DNA from: Chamaelirium japonicum
Lineage: Eukaryota; Streptophyta; Magnoliopsida; Liliales; Melanthiaceae
Length of the DNA stretch: 64,000 bases
Reading direction: 5' to 3'
Assembly (NCBI GenBank): GCA_947650365.1
Contig: OX393555.1
Location: 18,525,424-18,589,423, forward strand
The translations under genes were made by a program, and so were the position numbers. The notes beneath the pieces are model-generated. The model searched no databases. It saw only the letters and a program-made list of their open reading frames with translations, and was not told the origin of the DNA. Shown piece after piece: positions 26,346 to 37,940 of this stretch (positions are counted from its first letter, which is position 1; the number at the start of each line of letters is the position of its first letter).

Positions 26346-27733
26346 TCATGGATAGTACATTTTGAGATGTCTTGCATTCCAAGCTCGTGGCAGTCTATCT
26401 CCTTCTGGTGAAATCAGCTGGTAAGACCCTTTGCCTCCTACTGATTCGACGATGTAGGGTCCTTCCCAGTTGGGAGCTAGTTTTCCACTGCTGTGCTCCT
26501 TCATGTTGTAGAAGACTGCTCTAAGGACCAGGCTGCCAATTGGGAACTATCGTTTGTAGACCTTTGATCGTAGGCTTGTTTGATCTTCTGTTGATATTTG
26601 GCGACACGAAGGGATGCTTGATCTCGTAGTTCTTTAGAGAAATCTAGATCATTGACTTGAAGCTCTTCGTTGATTCCTTCTTTGATTGCTCTGGTCTTCA
26701 AAGTATTCAATATGTTCTCTGTTGGGAGTACTGCTTCTGACCCGTATGTCAGACGGAAGGGTGAGAACCCAATTGATCTTCTTGGAGTTGTTCGATAGCC
26801 CCATAGAACTTCTGGTAGGACTTTCTCCCACAATCCTTTCTTGTTATCAAGTTTCTTCTTAAGTATACCCAGAATAGCTCTGTTTGAGGCTTCAGCTTGA
26901 CCATTGCACTGAGGGTACCTTGGAGTTGAGTAGAAAAGCTTGATTCCGTTGTTCAGGCAGAACTCCCGGAACTTGTCGGAGTCGAATTGGGCTCCATTGT
27001 CAGCAACTAGGACTTGTGGCATGCCAAACCTCGAGAAGATATTGTGCCTGATGAATTTGATGACTTCGTCGTCAGTCTCTCTAAAGAGTGGCACTACTTC
27101 AATGCACTTGGTGAAGTAATCTATAGCCAGCAATAGATACTTCTTTTTGCTTGGAGTTGGTGGGAAGGGACCTAAGAAGTCTAACCCTTACTGGTGAAAA
27201 GGCCATGGGCTTGTCAATTGATGGAGCTCATCTGCTGGGAGATGGATAGCCCGAGCATGTCTTTGGCAAGGCTCGCACCTTTGAACAACTTGGTGAGCAT
27301 CCCTTGACATTGTTGGCCAGTAATAACCTTGCAACTTTGTCTTGGCTTCAAGAGATCGTCCCCCAGAATGGTTCCCGTAAGCTCTAGAGTGGATGTCAAC
27401 CAGAATTGCCTTTGCTTGCTCAGGGCCAATACATTTGAGCATCATCCCATTGTGAGACTTGAAATATAGATCTTCACCTTGAATGTTATAGAACAGAATC
27501 TTCCTTTGTAATCTTCGGGCTTGATTTGGATCTTCAGGCACCTTGCCTTGTTTGAAGAAGTCGAAGATTGACTGTCTCCAATCATCGAGTTCATTTGAGG
27601 TGGTAAGAGTTCGAGGCCGATTGTTCTCCACCCCCAGATCTTTCTGTAGTAGCGATGATCTATTGCTCGGGGGTGGTCTTTGGCAATTCTTGATAATCGA
27701 TTTGTATTTGTCTTCCTCCGAGTGAATCTCCAA
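26346..27733 (-). pseudogene. Integrase region of gypsy copy A
   Basis: This part of pol inserts cDNA into the genome. The H2C2 finger (HSRAYGNHSGG...CEPCQRH, 27188-27733) is intact. The core follows with D in AIDYFTK, D in VADNGAQF and E in NGQAEASN, and the C-terminus has GKLAPNWEGPY and LKMYYP before a TGA. Two defects are visible: a stop (TAA) where copy B has the Trp of NQWGLDFLG, near 27190, and a one-base deletion near 26550 in the QKVSKRQFP region that shifts the frame. Apart from these the sequence is well kept. Confidence 0.85.
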
Positions 27734-28736
27734 GAACCGAGGCAGCGTTGGCTAGAGCGTCTGCTTCTCGATTTTCTGCTCTTGGGATTTGAATGAACTC
27801 AATGTTAGCAAAACGTTGTTGAAGATGTCGCACCAGAGCCAAATAGTTTTGCATTCTTTCTTCTCTCATCGTATATTCTTCATTGACCTACCTCACAATC
27901 AGCTGAGAGTCGCTGTAGATGATGAGTTGATCCACCCCCAGGGATTTAGCAATCTCAAGCCCGGAGATGAGTGCTTCGTATTCAGCTTCGTTGTTGGTGG
28001 CATTGAATCCAAGGAGAGTGGCCTTCTGAAGATGATCAAGTTCGGGGGATACTAAGACTATCCCAATTCCCGAACCGATCGCACTTGAAGCTCCATCAAT
28101 ATAAAGCTTCCATGGAGTTGGTGTTGTAGCCGGAGCTTTGAGACTTGGATCGATTTTTGAAGTTGTATTGGATGGCAGTTCTTTTTCGTCTTCAAGACGC
28201 ATGTCGACATCTTCTTCCCAAGTTATGGGGTCTTCAACTGGAAAGTCGGCTAGAAAATCAGCAATTACTTGCCCCTTGATTGAAATGCGAGATTCGAATT
28301 GAATCCCCAGAGCACTCATCTCGATTACCCATTTGGTCATTCGACCAGCTCGACCCGCCTTGTCGATGATATCTTTGAGTGGGTGTTCTGAGATGACTGT
28401 GATCTGATGGGAAACAAAATAAGGTTGGAGACGACGCGATGCAGTGAGCAAGGCCAGTATGACCTTCTCTATCTTTGAATAGCAAGTCTCAGCAAGGAGA
28501 AGTATATGGCTGATGTAGTAGACCGGATGTTCGACGCCTTCTCTTTTGCTGACTAGAGCCGCACTGATTGCTTGATCGGTGACGGCGAGATAGAGCCATA
28601 GATCTTCGTTTGGAAGTGAAGCTGTTAAGATGGGAGCTCGCACGAGGTATCTCTTGACGTCTTGAAAGGCTTGTTCGCAAGTTAGACTCCAGCCAGACGT
28701 ATCGCCTTTCATAGCTTGTCGAAGAGTGGTTTGCAC
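27660..28736 (-). pseudogene. RNase H and second (archaeal-like) RNase H of gypsy copy A
   Basis: The usual gypsy RNase H (DLWLYLAVTDQAISAALVS...SHILLLAETCYSKIEK) is followed by a linker and then by a second RNase H starting WKLYIDGASSAIGSG, with E in NEAEYEAL, D in YSDSQL and D in NREADALAN. The second domain has all four expected acidic residues. Plant Tat elements are known for this extra archaeal-like RNase H. A stop at 27888-27890 splits the second domain. Confidence 0.85.
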
Positions 28737-29842
28737 TTGTTAGAAGACTTCGAGATGAATCGATTGAGGGCAGCAAGTCTTCCAGTGAGGTGTTGCACTT
28801 CCTTTCGATTAGTTGGTGACGGCATATCGAGGATTACTCGAATTTGATCAGGATTGGCTTCGATGCCCCTCCTGGTCACAAGGTGGCCCAGGAATTTGCC
28901 GGATTGAACTCTGAAAGCACATTTGGCTGGATTGAGCTTCATGCAATATTTTCGAAGGACTTGAAAGGTTTTTGCCAGATCGAATTGATGGTTCTTTCGA
29001 GTAGAGCTCTTGGTGAGAAGGTCGTCGACGTAGACTTCGATATTACACCCGATCTGATCTTCGAATATCTTTGTGACTAACCTTTGATAGGTAGATCCCG
29101 CGTTCTTGAGGCCGAAAGGCATTACGTTGTAGCAGTAGAGACCTCGGCTAGTCACAAAGCATATCTTCTCTTGATCGTCCGGATGAAGCAGAATTTGATT
29201 GTACCCAGAGTATCCATCCATGAAAGATAATAGCTCGTGGCCAGCAGTGGCATCGATGAGCCTATCTATCCTTGGCATGGGGAATGGATCTTTGGGACAG
29301 ACCTTGTTGAGGTTGGTGAAGTCGATGCAAACTCTGACCTTCCCATTTTTCTTTAGGACAGTAACTATATTGGAGATCCAAGTAGGGTACTCTACTTCAC
29401 GGATGAAGCCTGCTACGAGTAGCTTACTGATCTCTTCTTGAACTGTAATTTGTAGTTATGGTCGGATTGTGCGTGGCTTTTGCTTGACAGGCTTCACTTC
29501 TTCTTTGATCGCGAGCCGGTGGCAGGCGTCATCTGGATTGATCCCAGCATATCTTCGAAGCACCAAGCGAAGATGTCGATGTTGGACTGGAGGAAGGATA
29601 CCATGTCTCGCGCTTCTGCGTCGTTGAGACCGGTACCGATGAATGTTTCTTGAGGGAGATCTCCACTGCCAATATTGACTGGAATAATTTCTTCAATTGA
29701 AGGTGAAGCCTCCCACTCGATTGGTGGGGGCTTGGTCAGCGGAACTTCCTTTGATTGCTATTTGGAAGAAAGGCCGGCTTCATCTTGCGGTCGCTTTGGA
29801 GGAGCAATATTGATCTTGCAATCTGTTTTTGCCGCAGCTGCT
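28709..29842 (-). pseudogene. Reverse transcriptase and upstream part of pol, gypsy copy A
   Basis: The open frame 29278-28709 contains the RT fingers and palm: MPRIDRLIDATAGHELLSFM, YSGYNQILLHPDDQEK and the catalytic YVDDLLTKS. Upstream, 29842-29279 holds ISKLLVAGFIREVEYPTWIS, VCIDFTNLN and FAWCFEDM with several stops. The copy breaks off at 29843, where a foreign LTR begins. Protease and gag are missing. Confidence 0.85.
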
Positions 29843-31354
29843 TGATAACTACTTCTTTGTTTATCGTTGAAGTGAAGTAATTTATCAAAAACCAATACCT
29901 GCATATAATTCAAAGAATTTTAATAATATAGGGCAAGTACAGGATCGAACCACACGTAATTTGATGCCTAGAGAAGATATCACAAATAAAGCTGGATTGA
30001 ATTGAAGGGAGTTTGGATTTTTTATTATTTTTGAAAATGATTTATTTTAGAAAGTAGATATAGAAAACTAATAATTTAAATTGAAATAAAACAGAAGAAA
30101 TATCCCGCCTAGGAGAGGGATTTGTAAACCATAGTATAGAGTCACTTTTCTTGTAATGTTACTCTCGTTTATCCACACTTGAGAACGGAAGTTTTACCGT
30201 CTCAAGCGGAAGATTTAGAGTTAAAGCCCACTTTATCTAATTTTATTATATAATATTCTCCCAATATTATGAATAGAATTCTTCTTATAGTGAAGAAGTA
30301 AAACTAATTCAATTGTAAGAATTTATATAATGAAAATTAGATAAGAATAAATTTAATCATTTGCCTACTTAGCCAATGATTAACTATTGGAGTGTGAAGT
30401 ATCACCCGAATTCCAATTGAATGGAAACACGGGAGAGCTAGCTCTCCATAATTAAAATCAATTAATTGAGAGGCGTTATCATTTACCGTAATAAAGAGCA
30501 ATTTACAAGAGAAATTAACTATTTATCATGGCATCGGATCCCTCTACCTAGCGGGAGGAAATTTTGTCGGGCATGATGCAAGAACGAAAAAAAAAAATCA
30601 TTAAAGTAAAACATTGTGAAAAAAAATAAAGTGCATAATAGAAAGATGACAAAACAACTTCTATTGAATTAAAAAAAATACGATTACACCCAGCTACTGC
30701 AGAACATTCATTCAAAAATTACAGCACTACACACACACACTCCGCACTCTCTCTATAGAATTCTGGTGAAAAATCTCTTGGAAAAACTGCATGCCCCTCC
30801 CTGGCGGGAGGGGTGGGTCGGTGATGATCCTCCTCTTCTTGCTCAGGTTACCCTACTTATAGGGTCTTGTAGCTTGCTCCCAAAGGCATCGATTTTAGTA
30901 ATTCGCTTCAATTGGTATGGAGTGGAGGGGAGATATGAAGAAAAAGGATTATAAATAGAAGGAGAGAGAGGGTCGGACTAGAGAGAGAGATCTTTAGAGA
31001 AAGAAATAGAAGGAGGGAGGATCGGATGGTTGCATGCATGGTGGGATCGTGCAGATAGAGAGAAGATCGGGGAGGATCGTGATCGGGTAGTGAATGGGTA
31101 GGGACAGCTGTGATTCGGTGATCCGGATGGGAAAGTGTCGGGTATTCGGTTTTAGAAAGAGAAAGAGCTGGGCGCAGGTTTTAGAGAGGTGACGTGCATG
31201 GACAAGTTCGCGAGGGGATTCTCGGAGTGGGATCGGGCATGCATGGCTGAGGTTTGTGGATGGCTACGATCCGACCTCATCCGGATTAGGAAGAAAGAGG
31301 AATGGTTGTGATTGGTTTCTAGGGAGGGATGTGGGGTGCCAGCTGTGATGCGGG
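29843..31354 (-). mobile_element. Athila-like LTR remnant, minus strand
   Basis: On the minus strand the segment ends GTAGTTATCA at 29843 and contains TTCGATCCTGTACTTGCCC, a purine/pyrimidine-rich 5' half with TCTCTCT runs and TATTTATAATCC, and GCATGCATG words, as in the LTR at 312. It interrupts copy A pol exactly at 29843. The other boundary is not a clean TG end and no target duplication is visible, so it is probably a truncated solo LTR. It is low-coding; the A-runs near 30581 and 30620-30680 explain nothing. Confidence 0.5.
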
Positions 31355-31709
31355 TTCCTCCGTCGGCTCGTAATCCCTGCACTCAGAGACGGGATTTCGA
31401 GGATTCTTCAATTCGCAAAGGACAAGGTGCTATTCGACAATTTTCCTTGCGATTCAAGTACGGTTCTTCATCGTTCCGTAATCTCCGGATCATAGATCCA
31501 TAAGGTATGATGAATCTAAACATCTAAGTAGATGCATGCATGTCTTCCGTAGATCGTAGTATGCCTCTAGGGTGTCCGTACATATGCTAAGATCGTAGAT
31601 TTGCATGTAGATTGTTTTGTATCACGAATTGTAATGAAACATACACTGTATGATCTTCGGATCTTTCTTTTTGCTTTCGCTGCGACTCTGATTAGCGGAT
31701 CCAATTCCA
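31355..31709 (+). mobile_element. 3' fragment of a copia-2 LTR
   Basis: From TTCCTCCGTCGGCTCG to CCAATTCCAATA this matches the last 360 or so bases of the copia-2 LTRs (55395-55758 and 63265-63624). There is no primer site after it and the 5' part of the LTR is absent. Confidence 0.85.
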
Positions 31710-31859
31710 ATACCACCAGGCAGGGCCGGTGGGTCCGCTGTAGTCTTCGGGGGCCCACCAGGCAGGGCCGGTGGGTCCCGCTGTAGTCTTCGGGGGCCCA
31801 CCAGGCAGGGCCGGTGGGTCCCGCTATTTGCAGACTTCTTGCCAAAATTTGCACCCACA
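31710..31859 (-). mobile_element. 5' tip of a gypsy (Tat-type) LTR with three 43-bp units
   Basis: The minus strand starts TGTGGGTGCAAATTTTGG at 31859 and runs into the same 43-bp minisatellite as 20618. No purine tract precedes it, so this was probably the outer edge of a 5' LTR, plausibly of copy A. It is cut off at 31710. Confidence 0.8.
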
Positions 31860-32664
31860 GTCTTCGTGTCTCCCTAGGCTCTTGCTAAATCTCGGCATCC
31901 TTGATCGTCGGTTCGCAGCATCGATTGTTTCTGGCATTAGCTTTGGCTTTGGTATTGCTTTGGCGTGGCTCTGGATTTTGCTTTGCTTTGGCGCTTGTGC
32001 TTTAACGTAGACGGGTAGAAACTTGCGATGCTTTAGTTCTTTTGGACTACGTGTCGTATCGGCTAGAACGTGCGGTGCTTTGCTCGTGACCATCGTAGTT
32101 ACCTGGCTTTGGCACGTGCGTTGCATTGGTACGGGCTTTACCGGTGCTTTTGCTTCGGCTTCTTGCGTTGGCTTTTGCTTTGGCGTTGGCTTGATCTTCT
32201 TCTCGAACGGCAATGGCTACGTCTCCAAGGCTTCTTTATTCTTCTAGCTTCTTGGGGATGGATTTTGGCAACGATGATTGTAGCGTCGGTTTTGGTTTTT
32301 CTTCTTCTCCAGGCTTTTTTGGTGTGATAGGAGTCAAAGACTTCTTTTGAAGATGGCAGGTGTAGCACCGATCTCCATGCGATGATTGTGACGTCGACTT
32401 TTTTCTCTTCTTCTCCGGGCTTCTTTGGCATGATCGGAGTCGAAGACTTCTTTTGAAGACGGCGGGTGTAGCACCGATCTCTGTGTGACGGTTGTGGCAT
32501 TGCCTTTGCTTCTCCTCTTCTCTAGGTCTCTTTGGCGTGATCGGAGTCGAAGGCTTCTTTTGAAGATGATGGGTGTATCACCGATCTCCATGCAACGGTT
32601 GTAGCGTCGGCTTGTTGATGAAGATGGTCAGGGTAGCACCGGCTTCATGCGACGGTTGTAGCAT
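31860..32664. other. Unidentified repeat-rich stretch
   Basis: The first part (31930-32180) is full of GCTTTGGC-like words. The second has a 106-107-bp tandem repeat at about 32335-32640 (GTGTA(G/T)CACCGATCT at 32361, 32467 and 32574). Minus-strand open frames (31824-32213, 32138-32500) would code Lys/Pro-rich repeats, but I recognise no domain and they may be chance frames. Confidence 0.45.
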
Positions 32665-35600
32665 TGGCTTTTTGTTTAGGGATAAAAAATGAATATTATT
32701 AAAGAATAACAAAGATCGATTACAGAACTCGGCTTAACTCAAGGTGAGTAAGCAGACTACTTGACCAAATTGGGCCACACACCAACACCTAAACAAAAGA
32801 AAAGTATACCAACTGACCCAACCTCTCGACACCAAAAATGACTGACGGGCCAATAGACACCATCTACCAAGTATAGACAGATACGTGTTGCCCCATCGCC
32901 AATTACGTTTTGCTTCGAGAAGACCGATCGCACGGACCCTTTGGCTAGCTCTCCTTGGTCCTTTTACCAATACGCGAAGAACGGGATGATTGAATTCTCT
33001 CCACGATCTCTTTCTTAAACTCTAGGGATGCTAGGTCCCTTCCTTCTTCATCTTCCCCAACACCATTTGCATCTACAGCTAGATCTCCAGAATCAAATAC
33101 AGCCTCAAGGCCAAGAAAGGAGAGAAGCTAATGATCAAATTCAAGAAAGTTGAAATGTAACTGAGGTGGGCAACCCGAGAAAAATGTCTTATGGAACCAT
33201 ATACTCTCATGATCCTCGAAAAAGAGCTGACCTTTAGAAATCTCATTCCTACTGAGGGCATTCTTTACCATATGACGAATACCATCAGTTCTGGTCTTAG
33301 TCATACCACCCCCCTCTATAGTTCCACGGAGATTGAACCGGTTAATCCTTTTGCCTTCAAAATATCTTTAAAATCCACAATCCTAACAACACAATTTGAT
33401 CCTGAAACATCAGCAGATCCTTCGCTACCAACCTTTGTATCATCAGCATCAAGAGTCTCTGTAATATTCTCAGCAATCTCTCCCATAGACTGAGAAACAG
33501 CACCCTCAGGCTGTGTTACAGCAGCACTTCCAACAGCTCCAATATGCGTTGTAACGTCAGCAACACCTGCGCTCAAAGACTCTGTAACAACAGCCCCCAC
33601 AGGCTGTGTTACAGTAGCACCTCCAACAGCACCAACATGCTCTGAAACACACAGCTATCTCTGTTGCACTATACTCCTCTGTAACAGCAGCAGCAACCTA
33701 ATATGTAACATGACCTGCAGGCTTTGTTGCATCAACAACAACTTGTGATGCATCAACTACCACTACTGCTGCCTATACTCCTGCTGCATCATCTAGAGCC
33801 ATACCCACAGCATCAATGCCTACCTGCGTAACAACAGCAGTGGCACAGACTCCCTCTATTATGATTCCATCAGCACCAACAGCTCCATCACACTGCGTAA
33901 CATCAACCTGTGCATAACTCCCAGCCTGCATAATATTAGGATCTGTTACAGCAGCAAACTGTGTAACATCAACAAATGCCACAGGTACTGCAGTGCCATC
34001 ACCAATATCTGTTCTAGCTGTTACAAGTTCCACAGCTTCAACCCCCTCCCTTGCATCTTCACTGCCAACATCACCTGCTACCCCCTCTACCACTTTAGCA
34101 AATTTCCTTAGAGGACTAAAGTGATTGCCTAGGCCCATTGTGCTAACCCCCACTTGCTCTTTCCCTTTCCTTATATCAAGTTTTCCCACCTGTGTCCACT
34201 CTTGCTCGACTACATTGGAACGATCACCAATAGGTTGAGTCAATGAGGTCAAAGGGGGAGAAGACCCCCTAGGCTCCTTTGGAAAAACTGGTCTCCAACT
34301 GAAGTTTCTCCCCATCGTTCCTTTGGCGAGTGTAGGCCCAACCTTCTTCCAATGTTCTCCAAGTTTAGGATGTTTGATGCAATTTCCTTCTCCATGATCG
34401 AATAATTTGCATGCACGACATCTTGGAGGGATCCAGTCGTATAAAATTGGTTGAATAGATAATAGGTTGTCTTTGCTATCTCGGGCTTCCACCTCTTCCA
34501 GCAAGGGATCCTCCACATTAATTTCCATACTAAATCGGGCATAGCTTAACCTAGATTGGTTTGAAGTAGCTTGGTCCATATACAATGGAACCCCAATGGT
34601 GCTCCCCATTCTACTGAGCAAATCTTCAGACCATAGATCAACTAACAGTTTAGGAAACCTCACCCAAATCGGAACCTTAGTTAGGAGATCGCATTCGCAA
34701 TTCATACCCTTCAAAATTTTACAAAACTAATGGCCTACCGTCGACCTGCCATGGTCCTCCCTCCAAGGCTTTGATATAATCTTCTACAATCCCGAACTTG
34801 AATAAGAAAATGTCGTTTTCACGATAGAGTAATTCTAAACTCCCCTTGGGCCTCCACTTTTGCATTAACAAATCCTTTAAGTGCAGAAAATAAGGCCTTC
34901 TTCCCAGCACATATCCCACTAACGTCATCTTTCATTATTTCTGATTTTTCTCCACCTCCTCTATTGGGCATACAGCCACCTTCTTAGCACCTCTGACTGT
35001 AGGAGCAATATACCTCAGTTTAGAGCATCTTGGAGCTGGACTTATAATTGGGTCTCGGCCGGGCATTCCAGCAAACTCATGCTGAGCAGCATCATCAGCT
35101 GCCACACTAGCACCTGCAGATCCTCCAGTTCGGCTAGAGCTCAGCATTCCATCAAGTATTTGGTGGGCACCCAACTACTGCTTGCCTGCTGCAATTACCT
35201 GATATGAACCAAGGTCCCCAGCTGGTGCAGGATTCCCACCAAACACTTAGTGGGCAAAGGCGTGCACTCCTTGGACTGTGTTGGGTAAAGCTGAGGGGCG
35301 GGAACTCCTCTTCGTCTCCCAGATCCAAGTCCTGACCATCTGCAGCTCGAGGTTTTGGTACTTGCCCAATCGGACAAGATCCTCTTGCAAGTTCATATCT
35401 GGAATTCGAACCTCCAGAGCCTCGTTCAACTTGTCCAATAGCTCCCAAAGAACTCAAACCAGCAATTCTTGGTCCCGATCCCCTTCCATCTAAATTTGGA
35501 GCCAGAGATGAATCAACCACACTAGATCTAGTTGCCAAACCACCAGATCTGGTATCCATCCCACCAGATCTAATTCCCGAGCCATGCAGTCATCCATCCG

Positions 35601-35775
35601 AAGAAGAAGAAGAAAGGCTCACACCTCCTCCTTGCGCCTTAGCAAAAGAATCTGCTATGGTGGGAGCACTAGGCGGTTGGAACGAGGCCTCAAGCTCTAA
35701 CCGAGCCTCACCATACTCCAAGTCTTCATCAGATCTTGACAAAGGGGGAGATAGATCACCTACAACCGCTGAACC
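32665..35775 (-). mobile_element. LINE (plant L1-like) containing ORF1 only
   Basis: The minus strand runs from ORF1 at the right to a short 3' UTR and an A-rich end (CCCTAAACAAAAA) at 32665. The ORF1 domains DUF4283 and a CCHC knuckle are visible, and no endonuclease or RT. The right edge is the LTR of copy B at 35776, so the true 5' end is uncertain. Confidence 0.65.
32945..35775 (-). pseudogene. LINE ORF1 protein, degenerate
   Basis: ORF1 proteins bind the LINE RNA. From the N-terminus: a Ser/Gly/Arg-rich start (35770-35152); a DUF4283-like domain at 34928-34719 (GYVLGRRPYF, DIFLFKFG, LEGGPWQVDGRPLVL); then 34714-33773 with VPIWVRFPKLLVDLW, a CX2CX4HX4C zinc knuckle (CRACKLFDHGEGNC) and a long tail rich in Val, Thr, Gln and Ala. 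The C-terminal part near 33079-32945 (EEGRDLASLEFKKE) resembles ORF1 C-termini as I recall them. A stop lies just after DUF4283 and the frame shifts near 33260. Confidence 0.7.
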
Positions 35776-36490
35776 TGTGGGTGCAAATTTTGGCAAGAAG
35801 CCCCACAGACTGCGGGACCCACCAGCCCTACCTGAGGGACCCACAAAGACTATCGCGGGATCCATAAGCCTTGCCTGAGGGGCCCACGAAGATTGCTGCG
35901 GGACCCACCAGCCCTGCCAGGGGGACCCACGAAGACTATCACGGGACCCACCAACCCGGTCTGAGGGGCCCACGGAGACTACTGTGGGACCCACCAGCCC
36001 TGCCTGGAGGACCCACGAAGACTACCGCGGGACCCACCAGCCCTGTCTAAGGGGTCAACAGAGCCGACTGCGAGACCTACGAAGACTACCGCAGGACCCA
36101 CCAGCCTTGTCTGAGGGGTCAACAGAGACGACTGCGGGACCCACGAAGACTACTGCTAGCCCTGCCTGGGGAATCCCCGGAAACAAAGGCAAAAACCGCC
36201 ATTTGCCCCGGATTTCCATCAAGAGTTTTTCTATAAATAGCAGACCCTTCAAATGTAAAAAGGATCTAAAATCTGATTTCAAAAACCAGAGACCAGAATC
36301 CCAGAGCTCTGGAATCCCATCTTTCGATATTCCAGTTTTCTCGATCTCCTTCTTGTCTTTGAAGAGTTCAGTGACACTTCAGTGACACTCGGCCTGTCGA
36401 GGTCATTTCAAACAAAGAGTTAGTGAATTCGGGTTGCTCCCTATAGCATGGAGACGTAGGCTTTGGCTGAACTCCGAGATATCATGATGA
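35776..36490 (+). repeat. Truncated 5' LTR of gypsy copy B
   Basis: It starts TGTGGGTGCAAATTTTGG, carries diverged 43-bp units (GGGACCCACCAGCCCTGCC type) to about 36170 and the TATA box CTATAAATAGCAG at 36231. It matches the rest of the 19780-21054 LTR as far as GGCTGAACTCCGAGAT at about 36480. The remaining LTR end, primer site and 5' gag are deleted. Confidence 0.8.
36231..36240 (+). promoter_or_regulatory. TATA box of copy B LTR
   Basis: CTATAAATAG, identical to the box in the shared A/C LTR. Confidence 0.7.
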
Positions 36491-36618
36491 GGCTATCATG
36501 TTAGCCTTCCAAAATACCCTCTGATTCGATCTACATATCTATAATGATTTCATCCGTAATCCTCCCCCTTCCCTAGGTTCGATGTTTGATCGAATCCAGA
36601 TAGAGATCGAAGTCGAAG

Positions 36619-36977
36619 ATGATCAGGTCGCCCAAAAGGGACGAGAAACAAAATGACAACCTACCGAAAGGGAAGCCCCAAAGTATACCGTCAAAGCTCA
36701 CAATGAGGAGGCAGTGGCCCCTCCTGCATCCAAACGACCAAGGAATTGCGGACGTAGATCACCTTCGAAGAAAACTACATTCACGGATTGGACTCTACCG
36801 ATCGAGCAGATCCTCGATCAAATTCAATATGAAGAGTTCCTCCGAAGGCTGAATCCTCTACAGCCTGATACCAAGGTCACAGCTGATAAAACGGTCTACT
36901 GTGATTTTCATCATAGCCACGGCCATTCTACCGATCAATGCTACCGACTGAGGTATCATATAGAGGATCTACTATGA
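36619..36977 (+). pseudogene. gag C-terminus of gypsy copy B, zinc knuckle
   Basis: The end of gag remains, with a Cys/His motif (CDFHHSHGHSTDQC) and YRLRYHIEDLL. In this family that is the nucleic-acid binding knuckle just before protease. The N-terminal two thirds of gag are absent because the truncated LTR joins here. A stop at 36975-36977 ends the frame. Confidence 0.75.
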
Positions 36978-37091
36978 GAAGACCATCTCCAAGAGTTCGT
37001 CAAAGACGGGCAAGATCAACGCCGACCTTCTGCGAAAGAAAAAGAAGCTTGCTGTATCCACCAAATCTCTACCGATCAATTATCTATCGCT

Positions 37092-37730
37092 GTGCGTGCC
37101 AACATCTTCGGTATTCACAGAGCGTTGCACAATCAAATATTGACAGGGAAAGAAGTCGATCGGCAAGTGCGAAGCATATTCAATGTTCGCTCTGTAGCAA
37201 ACAAAGAAGACACCTGGATCGAAAAACCTGTCAAAGGCCTAACTTGGCCATCTATCATCTTGAATAACTCTGATCTTCAAGGAGTCCACACTCCATATCG
37301 AGACCCCCTGGTCCTGAAGCTCATCATCGACGGGAGCACCGTCAACCGCATCCTTATCGACACTGGAAGCTTTATCAATATCATATTCTTAGACTACTTC
37401 AAGCGCCTGAGACATAAATATACAAGCCTCGAAGTTGTCCCGACCGTGATCACGAGCTTCAACGGGGTGCAGAGCATAACAATGGGGGAATCAAGATTCA
37501 CCCTCAACCTCAGTCGAGAGACTCGAGTCTCTATAAGATTCGTTATTATCGAAGGAACGTCCAATTACAACATCATCCTGGGGCGGCCTTTCCTCCACCA
37601 GATCAATGCCATATCCTCCTCCTACCACCAACTCCTCAAATTTGCAACAGGAGAGGGTATCGTCTACATCCGAGGAGATCAACAAACCGGGCGATCTTGC
37701 GAAGCGGCCGCTGCAAAAATAGATCGCTGA
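37092..37730 (+). pseudogene. Aspartic protease region, gypsy copy B
   Basis: The protease cuts the polyprotein. The active-site motif ILIDTGS is followed by the flap-side strand SFNGVQSITMG and the conserved YNIILGRPFLHQINAISS. The domain is complete, but the frame ends at 37730 before RT, where intact elements continue. Confidence 0.8.
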
Positions 37731-37940
37731 ATAAACCTTTCCCCCCCGAAGCGACCAAGAGATGAAGCTGGTTCTTCTTCAAGATAGCAACCAAAGGAGA
37801 TCCCACTATCCGAACCTCCACCAATCGAATGGGAGACCTCACCCTCAATCGAAGAAATCATTCCAATTAACATCGGCAGTGAAGATCTCCCTCGAGAAAC
37901 CTTCATCGGTACTGGTCTCAGCGATGCAGAAGCACGAAAC

